NCBI GenBank assembly: GCA_949494735.1
Contig: CATABD010000003.1
Coordinates: forward strand, 1-64,000
Source of the DNA: an uncultured Oscillospiraceae bacterium
Lineage (GTDB): Bacteria; Bacillota; Clostridia; Oscillospirales; Oscillospiraceae
Direction of reading: 5' to 3'
Length of the DNA stretch: 64,000 bases
Each line of letters starts with the position of its first letter. The stretch's first letter is position 1. Below are positions 56,549-64,000 of the stretch, piece by piece. The notes under the pieces were generated by a model. That model was given only the letters and a program-made list of their open reading frames with translations. It was not told the origin of the DNA and ran no database searches. A program made the translations under genes and the position numbers.

Positions 56549-57598
56549 TTATTCACCGCCTCCGTCAGCGGCGGCAGAATGGGCGGGAAGGCGCATATGC
56601 TCCACGTTTTCCGTGATGTCCTCCACAATGCCGGACCGGCTGAACTCCACCGCCTGACGGACGGCGTTCTTCATGGCGTAGCCGTTGGAGGAGCCGTGGG
56701 CCTTGATGACCGGCTTGGAAATGCCCAGCAGCGCCGTGCCCCCCACCTCGTTGGCGTCCAGCAGCTTCTTGAAATCCCGCAGCCCGTCCTTCATCAGCAG
56801 GGCGGCAAGCTTGGTCTTGAGGCTCTTCATGAACATCTTTTTCATCTCGCGGCTGAGGAACAGTCCCGCCCCCTCCACCGCTTTCAGGAAGATATTGCCC
56901 GAGTAACCGTCCGCCACGATCACGTCCACGGCGCCTTCCACCGCCTCCCGGGCCTCCACATTGCCCACGAAGTTGATGCGGCCCTCCTCCTTGGCCTTCT
57001 GGAGGAGCTGGTAGGCCTCCCGCTGGAGGCCGGTTCCCTTGGAGGGCTCCGCGCCGATGTTCAGCAGTCCCACCCGGGGCTCCGGCCTTCCCAGCACCCG
57101 CTCCGCGTAGTAGCTGCCCATAAAGGCAAACTGGAGCAGGAACTCCGGCGTACCCTCGGCGGTGGCCCCGCAGTCGATGAGCACCGAGCCGCCCCCGCCG
57201 GTGGGCACCACCGGCGCCATGGCCGCCCGGCGGATGCCCTTGATGCGCTTTACCAAAAGCGTCGCCCCGGACAGCAGCGCCCCCGTGGACCCCGCGGACA
57301 CAAAGGCGTCCCCCTCCCCGCTTTTCAGCAGGTTCAGGCCCACGGTGAGGGAGGAGTCCTTTTTCTCTTTAAAGGCGGTGGCGGGGTTGTCGCACATCTC
57401 CACCACCTGATCGGCGTGGGTGATGGACAGGCCCTGGGGCAGCTCGGCCACCCCCTCTTTTTGAAGGGCCTCCAAAATCTCCTCCCCCCGGCCCACCAGC
57501 ACCACTTCCACGCCATACTCCTTGATTGCCTGCAGCGCGCCCTGTACCGGCGCCTGGGGCGCGTTGTCCCCGCCCATTGCATCCACAATGATGCGCAT
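56549..57598 (-). CDS. plsX: Phosphate acyltransferase PlsX
   Basis: MRIIVDAMGGDNAP; GLLNIGAEPSKGTGLQREAYQLL. Confidence 0.96.
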   Translation of the reverse strand: MRIIVDAMGGDNAPQAPVQGALQAIKEYGVEVVLVGRGEEILEALQKEGVAELPQGLSITHADQVVEMCDNPATAFKEKKDSSLTVGLNLLKSGEGDAFVSAGSTGALLSGATLLVKRIKGIRRAAMAPVVPTGGGGSVLIDCGATAEGTPEFLLQFAFMGSYYAERVLGRPEPRVGLLNIGAEPSKGTGLQREAYQLLQKAKEEGRINFVGNVEAREAVEGAVDVIVADGYSGNIFLKAVEGAGLFLSREMKKMFMKSLKTKLAALLMKDGLRDFKKLLDANEVGGTALLGISKPVIKAHGSSNGYAMKNAVRQAVEFSRSGIVEDITENVEHMRLPAHSAAADGGGE

Positions 57599-57612
57599 TC
57601 CGTCGGCCTCCT

Positions 57613-58920
57613 TTACAATCTCTCTCTCAGTCCGTCCACCAGTTCCAGCGAACGTTTGGACAGCTCCGCGTTTTTATTGCGCTTACCCTTTACCCTGTGG
57701 TCCAGTGGGGGCATGATGCCGAAATTGATGTTCATAGGCTGAAAATCGGCCACGCCCTCATTGCTGACGTAGGCCGCCAGCGCCCCGATGGCGGTCTCCC
57801 GTGGAAAGTCCAGCGGCCCCTGCCCCAGCAGCCGCCGCGCCAGCTCCACCCCCGCCAGAAACCCGGAGGCAGTGGACTCCACATAGCCCTCCACCCCGGT
57901 GATCTGCCCGGCAAAGGCGATGCGCCCGTTCCTCCGCGCCCGGTAATAGCGGTCCAGCAGCCGGGTGGAGTTCAGATAGGTATTGCGGTGCATCACCCCA
58001 TAGCGCACATACTCCGCATTGCGCAGGGCCGGGATCATGGAAAACACCCGCTTCTGCTCCCCCCACTTCAGATGGGTCTGGAAGCCCACCAGGTTGTAGA
58101 GCGTCCCGGCGGCGTTGTCCCGGCGCAGCTGCACCACGGCGTAGGGCTCCCGCCCGGTTTTTGGATCGGGCAGTCCTTTGGGCTTCAAGGGGCCGAAGGC
58201 CAGGGTCTGAACCCCCCGGCGGGCCATGACCTCCACCGGCATACAGCCCTCAAACACGTTTTTGTCCTCGAAGCCGTGAACCTCCGCCTCCTGGGCCTGG
58301 CACAGCTCCCGCCAGAAGGCCAGGTACTCCTCCTCGGACAGGGCGCAGTTGATGTAGTCCGCCGTCCCCCTGCCGTACCGGGAGGCGAACCAGGCGTGGT
58401 CCATGTCGATGCTCTCAAAGGTGACAATGGGGGCCGCCGCGTCAAAAAAGTTGAGGTAGCTCCCCTCCGGGAACAGCCCGGCGATGGCCTGGGACAGGGC
58501 GTCGGAGGTCAGCGGCCCGGAGGCAATGACCACCTCCCCCTCGGGGATGGACGTGACCTCCCCCTCCTCAACAGTGATATTGGGATGGCTTCGGACGGCG
58601 GCGGTGACGGCGGCGGAAAACCCCTCCCGGTCCACGGCCAGGGCGCCCCCCGCCTCCACCCTCGTCTTATCCGCACAGCGCAGGATCAGCGAGCCGCACC
58701 GGCGCAGCTCCTCCTTGAGCAGGCCCACGGCGTTCTCCAGCTGATCGGAGCGCAGGGAGTTGGAGCACACCAGCTCGGCAAAGCCGGGGCTGTGGTGGGC
58801 GGGGGTCATTTTGCGGGGCTTCATCTCGCACAGCGCGACGGAAATCCCCCGCTGGGCCAGCTGCCAGGCGCACTCGCACCCGGCCAGGCCCGCGCCGATG
58901 ACGGTTACACGCATAGGCAT
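57613..58920 (-). CDS. trmFO: Methylenetetrahydrofolate-tRNA-(uracil-5-)-methyltransferase TrmFO
   Basis: VTVIGAGLAGCECAWQLA; ELVCSNSLRSD; AGQITGVEGYVESTASGFLAG. Confidence 0.97.
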   Translation of the reverse strand: MPMRVTVIGAGLAGCECAWQLAQRGISVALCEMKPRKMTPAHHSPGFAELVCSNSLRSDQLENAVGLLKEELRRCGSLILRCADKTRVEAGGALAVDREGFSAAVTAAVRSHPNITVEEGEVTSIPEGEVVIASGPLTSDALSQAIAGLFPEGSYLNFFDAAAPIVTFESIDMDHAWFASRYGRGTADYINCALSEEEYLAFWRELCQAQEAEVHGFEDKNVFEGCMPVEVMARRGVQTLAFGPLKPKGLPDPKTGREPYAVVQLRRDNAAGTLYNLVGFQTHLKWGEQKRVFSMIPALRNAEYVRYGVMHRNTYLNSTRLLDRYYRARRNGRIAFAGQITGVEGYVESTASGFLAGVELARRLLGQGPLDFPRETAIGALAAYVSNEGVADFQPMNINFGIMPPLDHRVKGKRNKNAELSKRSLELVDGLRERL

Positions 58921-58932
58921 CGTCCTCTCCCG

Positions 58933-58948
58933 CGTTTCACGTGAAACG
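58933..58948. promoter_or_regulatory. Candidate parS (ParB/Spo0J-binding) centromere site
   Basis: Perfect 16-bp palindrome CGTTTCACGTGAAACG; inner 14 bp GTTTCACGTGAAAC identical to the core of TGTTTCACGTGAAACA. Confidence 0.8.
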
Positions 58949-58959
58949 TTAGTTCTATT

Positions 58960-59163
58960 TTAAGGGGCGTCGGTGCGGCCCACAAGGTAGTCGATGGAAA
59001 CGCCGTAAAAATCGGCAAGGGCAATCAAAGCATTGATCGTCGGTTCGGTTTGTTCATTCTCATAGTACTGATAACCCCGAATTTTAACGCCCATCAAATC
59101 CGCCAACTGCTGTTGCGGAACTTTTCGCTCTTTCCGCAACAGTTTCATGCGTTCGCCGTACAT
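58960..59163 (-). CDS. Small XRE-family HTH regulator (67 aa)
   Basis: MKLLRKERKVPQQQLADLMGVKIRGYQYYENEQTEPTINALIALADFYGVSIDYLVGRTD. Confidence 0.9.
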   Translation of the reverse strand: MYGERMKLLRKERKVPQQQLADLMGVKIRGYQYYENEQTEPTINALIALADFYGVSIDYLVGRTDAP

Positions 59164-59193
59164 TTTTTATTTCCCCCTCTTGGCACGACATAA

Positions 59194-59224
59194 CTTTGCA
59201 TGTATTATATAGATACACGCAAAG
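59194..59224. promoter_or_regulatory. Palindromic operator candidate in divergent intergenic region
   Basis: CTTTGCATGTAT-tatatag-ATACACGCAAAG, 12-bp arms with one mismatch. Confidence 0.6.
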
Positions 59225-59250
59225 AATCGTCGCTTTCGGAGTTGATACTT

Positions 59251-59506
59251 ATGACTGACGCAATGGAAGTCCTCTTTACCTAACGCTCAGGATTGGCTGG
59301 TCAGGCCCCTCCTCGTGGCTGAACCGCAATACGAAAACGTTCTGCGCCACGCAGACAGTCAGGAAGAGCGTCTGCGCGCCCTGCTCAGCGACGAGAGAAA
59401 AGAACTTTTGGACGGCCTCATTGACGAGCGGAACACATTGTTCGCGCTCCATGAACAGGCCCTGTTCCGCGCCGGGTTCCAGATCGCCCTGGAATTGTCC
59501 CGGTAG
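59251..59506 (+). pseudogene. Small (~84 aa) helical protein gene interrupted by an apparent 1-nt insertion / +1 frameshift
   Basis: Frame A MTDAMEVLFT* (59251-59283) continues one nucleotide later as NAQDWLVRPLLVAEPQYENVLRHADSQEERLRALLSDERKELLDGLIDERNTLFALHEQALFRAGFQIALELSR*. Confidence 0.55.
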
Positions 59507-59507
59507 C

Positions 59508-61826
59508 TCAATCCGCCGCCTTTTTCGTGGTCTTTTTGGCTGTGGTTTTCTTGGCGGACGCGGCCTTTTTCGCCGTTGTGGTCTTGGCGGAGGACGCAGT
59601 TTTTTTCGCCGTGCCCTTCTTCGCCGCAGTTTTTTTTGCCGCGGGCTTCTTTTCGGCGCCCCCGCCCTCAGCGGCCTCCTCCGTCTTTTTCTTGAAACCG
59701 CCCCGCTTGTCCTCCGGCAGGAAGTTGGAACAGTCCGGGTTGATGCAGAAGGGCCGCTTGAAGCCCCGGCCGGACAGCTTGAACATGGTCCAGCCGCAGA
59801 TGGGGCAGTTGTCCTTGACGGGCACGTCCCAGGTCATGAAGTCGCACCGCTTGGCCTCCACCTTACTGTTCAGGTGCTCGCAGCAGTAGTAGGTGTACTG
59901 CTTGTTGTTCTTCTTGCTCACGCCGGTGCGCTTCACCAGACGGCCCCCGCACTTGGGACACCGCCCGGGCATCTCCACCACCAGCGGCTTGGTGAAGGTG
60001 CACTCCGGCCAGCCGGGGCAGGCCAGGAACCGCCCGAACCGGCCCATCTTCACCACCATTTTCCGTCCGCACAGGTCGCATACCTCGTCCGACTCCTCGT
60101 CGGGCACCTTGATGCGCTCCCCGTCCAGCTCGCTCTCCGCCTTTTTCAGCTCCGCGTCAAAGCCGGTATAAAACTCGCCCAGCACCTGCTTCCATTGGGC
60201 CTCCCCCGCCTCCACCTTGTCCAGGCGGCTCTCCATCTGGGCGGTGAAGTCGGTGTCTACGATGTCCGGGAATTTCTCCTTCATCAACCCCGTGACCACC
60301 TCGCCCAAGGGCGTGGGGCGCAGGTATTTGCCCTCCTTCACCACATACTGCCGGTCTGTGATGGTGGAAATAGTGGGGGCGTAGGTGGACGGACGGCCCA
60401 CCCCCTTCTCCTCCAGCGCCTTGATGAGGGTGGCCTCGGAAAAACGGGCCGGGGGCTGGGTAAAATGCTGGCCGGGGGTCAGCCCGTTCAGCTTCAGCGC
60501 CTCCCCCTCCTTCAAATCGGGCAGAGGCGACTGGGGGGCCTCCTCGTCCTCGTCCCGGCTCTCCTCATAAACTGCCGTAAAGCCGTTAAACTTCACAGAA
60601 GAGTGGCTGGCCCGGAAGCGGTAGCCCGCAGATTCGGTCTCAATGGTAACGCTGTCGTACACCGCCCCCGCCATCTGGCAGGCCAGAAAACGGCTCCAGA
60701 TCAGCTTGTACAGCCGGTATTGGTCGGCGGTCAGACTCTTCTTCAAATCCTCTGGAGTGAGATTCACGTCGGAGGGGCGGATGGCCTCGTGGGCGTCCTG
60801 GGCGCTGCCCTTGGACTTGAACCTCCGGGTCTTTTCCGGGTAATACTGCCTGCCGTACCGGCTCTGGATAAAGGTTTTTGCCGCCGCCAGCGCCTCTTCC
60901 GACAGCCGCAGGGAATCGGTACGCATATAAGTGATGAGGCCCACGGTGCCCACACCCTGAATGTCGATCCCCTCGTAAAGCTGCTGGGCAATGGACATGG
61001 TGCGCTTGGGGATCATATTCAGCTTCCGGGACGCCTCCTGCTGGAGGGTGGAGGTGGTAAAGGGAGGCGCGGGGGAGCGGTGCTTATCCTGACGCTTTAC
61101 GCTCAACACTGTAAATGAGGATTCCTTTACAGATTTTACAATCTCCCGCACCTGCTCCTCACAGGTCAGCTCCATCCGCTTCTCCCTGCCGTAGAACTCC
61201 GCCTGGAAGCCGCCCAGATTGGGGGCAATACGGGACAGGGACGCGGTGATGGACCAATATTCCTGCGGGGTAAAGGCGCGGATTTCCTCCTCCCGTTCCA
61301 CCGCCAGCCGGGTGGCCACCGACTGCACCCGCCCGGCGGACAGGCCCCGCCGGATCTTCTTCCACAGCAAGGGCGAGAGCTGGTAGCCCACGATGCGGTC
61401 CAGCACCCGCCGGGCCTGCTGGGCGTCCACCAGGTCCTGGTCGATATCCCTGGGGTTTGCAATGGACTCCTTGACCACCTTCTGGGTGATCTCGTTGAAC
61501 GTGACCCGGCAGGTCTTTTCCTTGGGCACCCCCAGCACGCTTTGCAGGTGCCAGGAGATGGCCTCGCCCTCCCGGTCAGGGTCGGTGGCCAAGTAAATTT
61601 TGTCGCTGGCCTTGGCGGACCTGCGCAGTTCCTTGATCACATCCGCCTTGTCCTTGATGTTCTCGTAGTCCGGCTCGAAGGTGGAAACGTCCACCCCCAG
61701 CTTGCTCTTGGGCAGGTCCCTGATATGGCCCATGGACGCCTTCACCTCAAAGCCGGGACCCAGATATTTTCCAATGGTTTTCGCCTTGGCGGGCGACTCT
61801 ACAATGACCAAATTTGTGTTTGCCAT
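59508..61826 (-). CDS. topA: DNA topoisomerase I with zinc-ribbon region and Lys/Ala-rich tail
   Basis: NLVIVESPAKAKTIGKYLG; YMRTDSLRLS; C-terminal Cys motifs; KKPAAKKTAAKKGTAKKTASSAKTTTAKKAAS tail. Confidence 0.97.
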   Translation of the reverse strand: MANTNLVIVESPAKAKTIGKYLGPGFEVKASMGHIRDLPKSKLGVDVSTFEPDYENIKDKADVIKELRRSAKASDKIYLATDPDREGEAISWHLQSVLGVPKEKTCRVTFNEITQKVVKESIANPRDIDQDLVDAQQARRVLDRIVGYQLSPLLWKKIRRGLSAGRVQSVATRLAVEREEEIRAFTPQEYWSITASLSRIAPNLGGFQAEFYGREKRMELTCEEQVREIVKSVKESSFTVLSVKRQDKHRSPAPPFTTSTLQQEASRKLNMIPKRTMSIAQQLYEGIDIQGVGTVGLITYMRTDSLRLSEEALAAAKTFIQSRYGRQYYPEKTRRFKSKGSAQDAHEAIRPSDVNLTPEDLKKSLTADQYRLYKLIWSRFLACQMAGAVYDSVTIETESAGYRFRASHSSVKFNGFTAVYEESRDEDEEAPQSPLPDLKEGEALKLNGLTPGQHFTQPPARFSEATLIKALEEKGVGRPSTYAPTISTITDRQYVVKEGKYLRPTPLGEVVTGLMKEKFPDIVDTDFTAQMESRLDKVEAGEAQWKQVLGEFYTGFDAELKKAESELDGERIKVPDEESDEVCDLCGRKMVVKMGRFGRFLACPGWPECTFTKPLVVEMPGRCPKCGGRLVKRTGVSKKNNKQYTYYCCEHLNSKVEAKRCDFMTWDVPVKDNCPICGWTMFKLSGRGFKRPFCINPDCSNFLPEDKRGGFKKKTEEAAEGGGAEKKPAAKKTAAKKGTAKKTASSAKTTTAKKAASAKKTTAKKTTKKAAD

Positions 61827-61835
61827 GTTCCTCAA

Positions 61836-63071
61836 CTACTCCATTTTCAATTTGACGGCGGCCCGGAACCTTTTCCCGCTCTCCTCCGCCACATAGCCCT
61901 GGATTTGCAGCACCGTGAGGGCGGACAGCACCCGCCGGGCGGGAATCTGGGTGCGTTCCACCAGATCGTCCGCCTGGACAGTACCGCCGTCCAACGCCAG
62001 CAGCACCGAACGCTGGTCGTCCGTCAGCTTATCCTTGCAGTCCGCCCAGCGCAGGCATACCACGTCCTCCTTGGGCGGCGTTTCCTTTGCTTTGCGGGCC
62101 TCCTGTTCCTTCGGGACGACGGCCGCCCCCTCCAGCCGCTGCCCCGCCGCATCCGGCGGCAGGGACGCGCCCCGGCCCAGCCGCAGCCTGCCGGGGAACC
62201 TGTCCGCAAACTCGCACAGCACGTCGTCCGCCTCCATGATGAGCTTGGCGCAGCCCTCCTGAATGAGGCGGTTGGTCCCCTCGCTCATGGGCGCGTCAAT
62301 GGGTCCGGGGACGGCGAACACCTCCCGGTTTTGATCCAGCGCATGGTTGACGGTGAGCAGAGTGCCGCTGGCCCGGGCGCTCTCCACCGCGATGACGCCC
62401 ACGGACAGGCCGCTGATGATGCGGTTGCGGACAGGAAAATGCTCGCCCCGGTGGTCAGCCCCTGGCGGGTACTCGGAGATCAGCGCCCCCACCGCCGCCA
62501 CATCCTCATAGAGCTCCCTATGATAGGCGGGGTACACCCGGTCTATGCCGCCCGCCAGCACAGACACCACCGGCCCGCCAACCTTCAAGGCCCCCCGGAC
62601 GGCGGAGGCGTCGATACCCTGGGCCATGCCGGTGACCACCAGCGCGCCCTTTCGGGTCAAATCAGCGGACAGCTTGGCAGCCGCTTGAACTCCGTACGGC
62701 GTGGCCTGCCGGGAACCCACCATGCCAATGGCGGCCTCGTTGTCAAAGGCAAACTGCCGCCCCTTCCAGTACAGCACCATGGGCGGCTGGGCAATGGCTT
62801 TCAGCCGCTCCGGGTAGGCGGAATCCTGGAGGGTGAGCAGCTGGATGCCATACCGCTCACAGTCTCCCAGCACCACATCGGCCTGGTCCAGCGCTTTGTT
62901 CATCAGGGAGCGGATAGCGGCGTCCGTCAGCCCACCCACCATTCGGTATGCCTGCTCGTCAGCGGCATGGACCAGCTCCGGGGTTCCAAAGTGCTCCAGC
63001 ACCCGCACGGCGTTCTGTCCTGCCAGCCCCTTGCGCAGTGTGAGCCAAATCCAATGCTTTAGATTGGACAT
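61836..63071 (-). CDS. dprA: DNA processing protein DprA
   Basis: IGMVGSRQATPYGVQAA; VTGMAQGIDASAVRGAL; GGIDRVYPAYHRELY; FAVPGPIDAPMSEGTNRLIQEGC. Confidence 0.95.
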   Translation of the reverse strand: MSNLKHWIWLTLRKGLAGQNAVRVLEHFGTPELVHAADEQAYRMVGGLTDAAIRSLMNKALDQADVVLGDCERYGIQLLTLQDSAYPERLKAIAQPPMVLYWKGRQFAFDNEAAIGMVGSRQATPYGVQAAAKLSADLTRKGALVVTGMAQGIDASAVRGALKVGGPVVSVLAGGIDRVYPAYHRELYEDVAAVGALISEYPPGADHRGEHFPVRNRIISGLSVGVIAVESARASGTLLTVNHALDQNREVFAVPGPIDAPMSEGTNRLIQEGCAKLIMEADDVLCEFADRFPGRLRLGRGASLPPDAAGQRLEGAAVVPKEQEARKAKETPPKEDVVCLRWADCKDKLTDDQRSVLLALDGGTVQADDLVERTQIPARRVLSALTVLQIQGYVAEESGKRFRAAVKLKME

Positions 63072-63095
63072 ATTTCCGCCTCCCCTGTCCCTCTC

Positions 63096-63863
63096 TTAGT
63101 CGTTGCGCGCCATTTCCCACAGCACCACCGACGCGGCCACAGCGGCGTTCAGCGATTCACACCGCTTTCGCATGGGAATCCTGACTGTTTTCTGGCAATG
63201 GTCCAGCGCCTCCCGGGATACCCCCCGGCCCTCGCTGCCGATAACCACCGCCGCCCTGTCCAAGCAAACCGACCGCACGTCTGCTGTGTCCTCCTGGAGG
63301 GCTGCCGCATACAAGGATATGCCCGCCCGCTCCAACCGCCCTGCCGCCGCCGCCAGCGTACATTCGTATGCGGGCAGGCGGAATACCGCCCCCATGGTGG
63401 CCCGCACCGTCTTTGGATTCCAGGGATCCGCGCAGCCATTACATAAAATAAGCCCTTCTGCCCCAAAGGCGTCTGCAGTGCGCCAGATAGTACCCACGTT
63501 GCCGGGATCCTGCACCCCGTCCAGCAGCAGATATCGGCTTCCCCCCAGCGGGTCAGGCAACGCTAGATTTTTCCCCTTACAGATAAAAACGATACCCTGG
63601 GGACTCTGGGTATCCGCGATGGATGCCAGAAGGGCGTCCCCCACCTCCGCCACCCGCACCTGGGCGGGCAGCTCCGGGAGGGGCACGCCGGGGGCGCAGA
63701 TCACCGCCTCCACCTCCACGCCCCAGCGCAAGGCCTCGCCCAGCAGCTTGGGCCCCTCGGCGGCAAAGGCCCCTTCCGCCCTGCGGAATGCCCGGCGGCT
63801 GTTCAGCTTCCGCACCCGGCTGAGCAAGGGGTTCGCCTTGCTGGTGACAATCTCCCGCTCCAT
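63096..63863 (-). CDS. TrmH/SpoU family RNA 2'-O-methyltransferase
   Basis: LLLDGVQDPGNVGTIWRTADAFGAEGLILCNGCADPWNPKTVRATMGAVFRLP; VIGSEGRGVS. Confidence 0.94.
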   Translation of the reverse strand: MEREIVTSKANPLLSRVRKLNSRRAFRRAEGAFAAEGPKLLGEALRWGVEVEAVICAPGVPLPELPAQVRVAEVGDALLASIADTQSPQGIVFICKGKNLALPDPLGGSRYLLLDGVQDPGNVGTIWRTADAFGAEGLILCNGCADPWNPKTVRATMGAVFRLPAYECTLAAAAGRLERAGISLYAAALQEDTADVRSVCLDRAAVVIGSEGRGVSREALDHCQKTVRIPMRKRCESLNAAVAASVVLWEMARND

Positions 63864-63888
63864 AGCCTCCTCCCCCTTTTCCCAACGC

Positions 63889-63928
63889 GCAAAAGCATAC
63901 CGGCGGCTGTGCCGGTATGCTTTTGGGG
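63889..63928 (-). terminator. Intrinsic terminator downstream of lysS
   Basis: AAAAGCATACCGGC-ggctgt-GCCGGTATGCTTTT. Confidence 0.8.
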
Positions 63929-63935
63929 CAGTTTC

Positions 63936-64000
63936 TTAATCCAGCGGCTTCATGGTGGGGAAGAGCAAAACTTCCCGGATGGAGTCGTTATTAGTGAGCA
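63936..64000 (-). CDS. lysS: Lysyl-tRNA synthetase C-terminus (5' end outside window)
   Basis: Minus strand reads LTNNDSIREVLLFPTMKPLD*, typical class II LysRS C-terminus. Confidence 0.8.
   Translation of the reverse strand, partial: LTNNDSIREVLLFPTMKPLD

Noticed and set aside
55415-57742. 775-aa plus-strand ORF
   Set aside because: Antisense to rnc/acpP/plsX; no domain-like sequence
59421-61118. 565-aa plus-strand ORF over topA
   Set aside because: Antisense shadow of topA
1-64000. CRISPR arrays, prophage, integrases, rRNA operons
   Set aside because: No regularly spaced direct repeats, phage structural genes, recombinases or rRNA sequences seen in the window

Overview
Chromosomal core-genome window from a GC-rich, spore-forming Clostridia (probably Oscillospiraceae; inference from gene content). 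Most genes lie on the minus strand, with two plus-strand islands at about 30.17-33.78 kb and 40.2-43.9 kb. The minus strand carries the conserved yicC-remA-gmk-rpoZ-priA-def-fmt-rsmB-rlmN-prpC-prkC-rsgA-[spoVM]-rpmB neighbourhood, cdaA/cdaR, ispD/ispF/carD, rex, a BMP-type nucleoside ABC transporter with deoC, an ispH-rpsA fusion with plsC/cmk, dacB-ytfJ-scpB-scpA, rnc-acpP-plsX-trmFO and topA-dprA-trmH-lysS. I found no CRISPR array, prophage or intact IS element. Items the ORF track misses or does not explain: (i) a 23-codon spoVM homologue; (ii) a separate 35-codon ORF with a strong RBS and terminator; (iii) a plus-strand cassette of cytosolic-looking peptidoglycan-binding/SpoIID-like proteins behind a sigma-K-like promoter; (iv) a strong internal Shine-Dalgarno and ATG that could release free ribosomal protein S1 from the IspH-S1 fusion; (v) a parS-like palindrome; (vi) a MITE-like element; (vii) a divergent HTH / frameshifted small-protein cassette with a palindromic operator. 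All calls come from reading the sequence; no database search was run.
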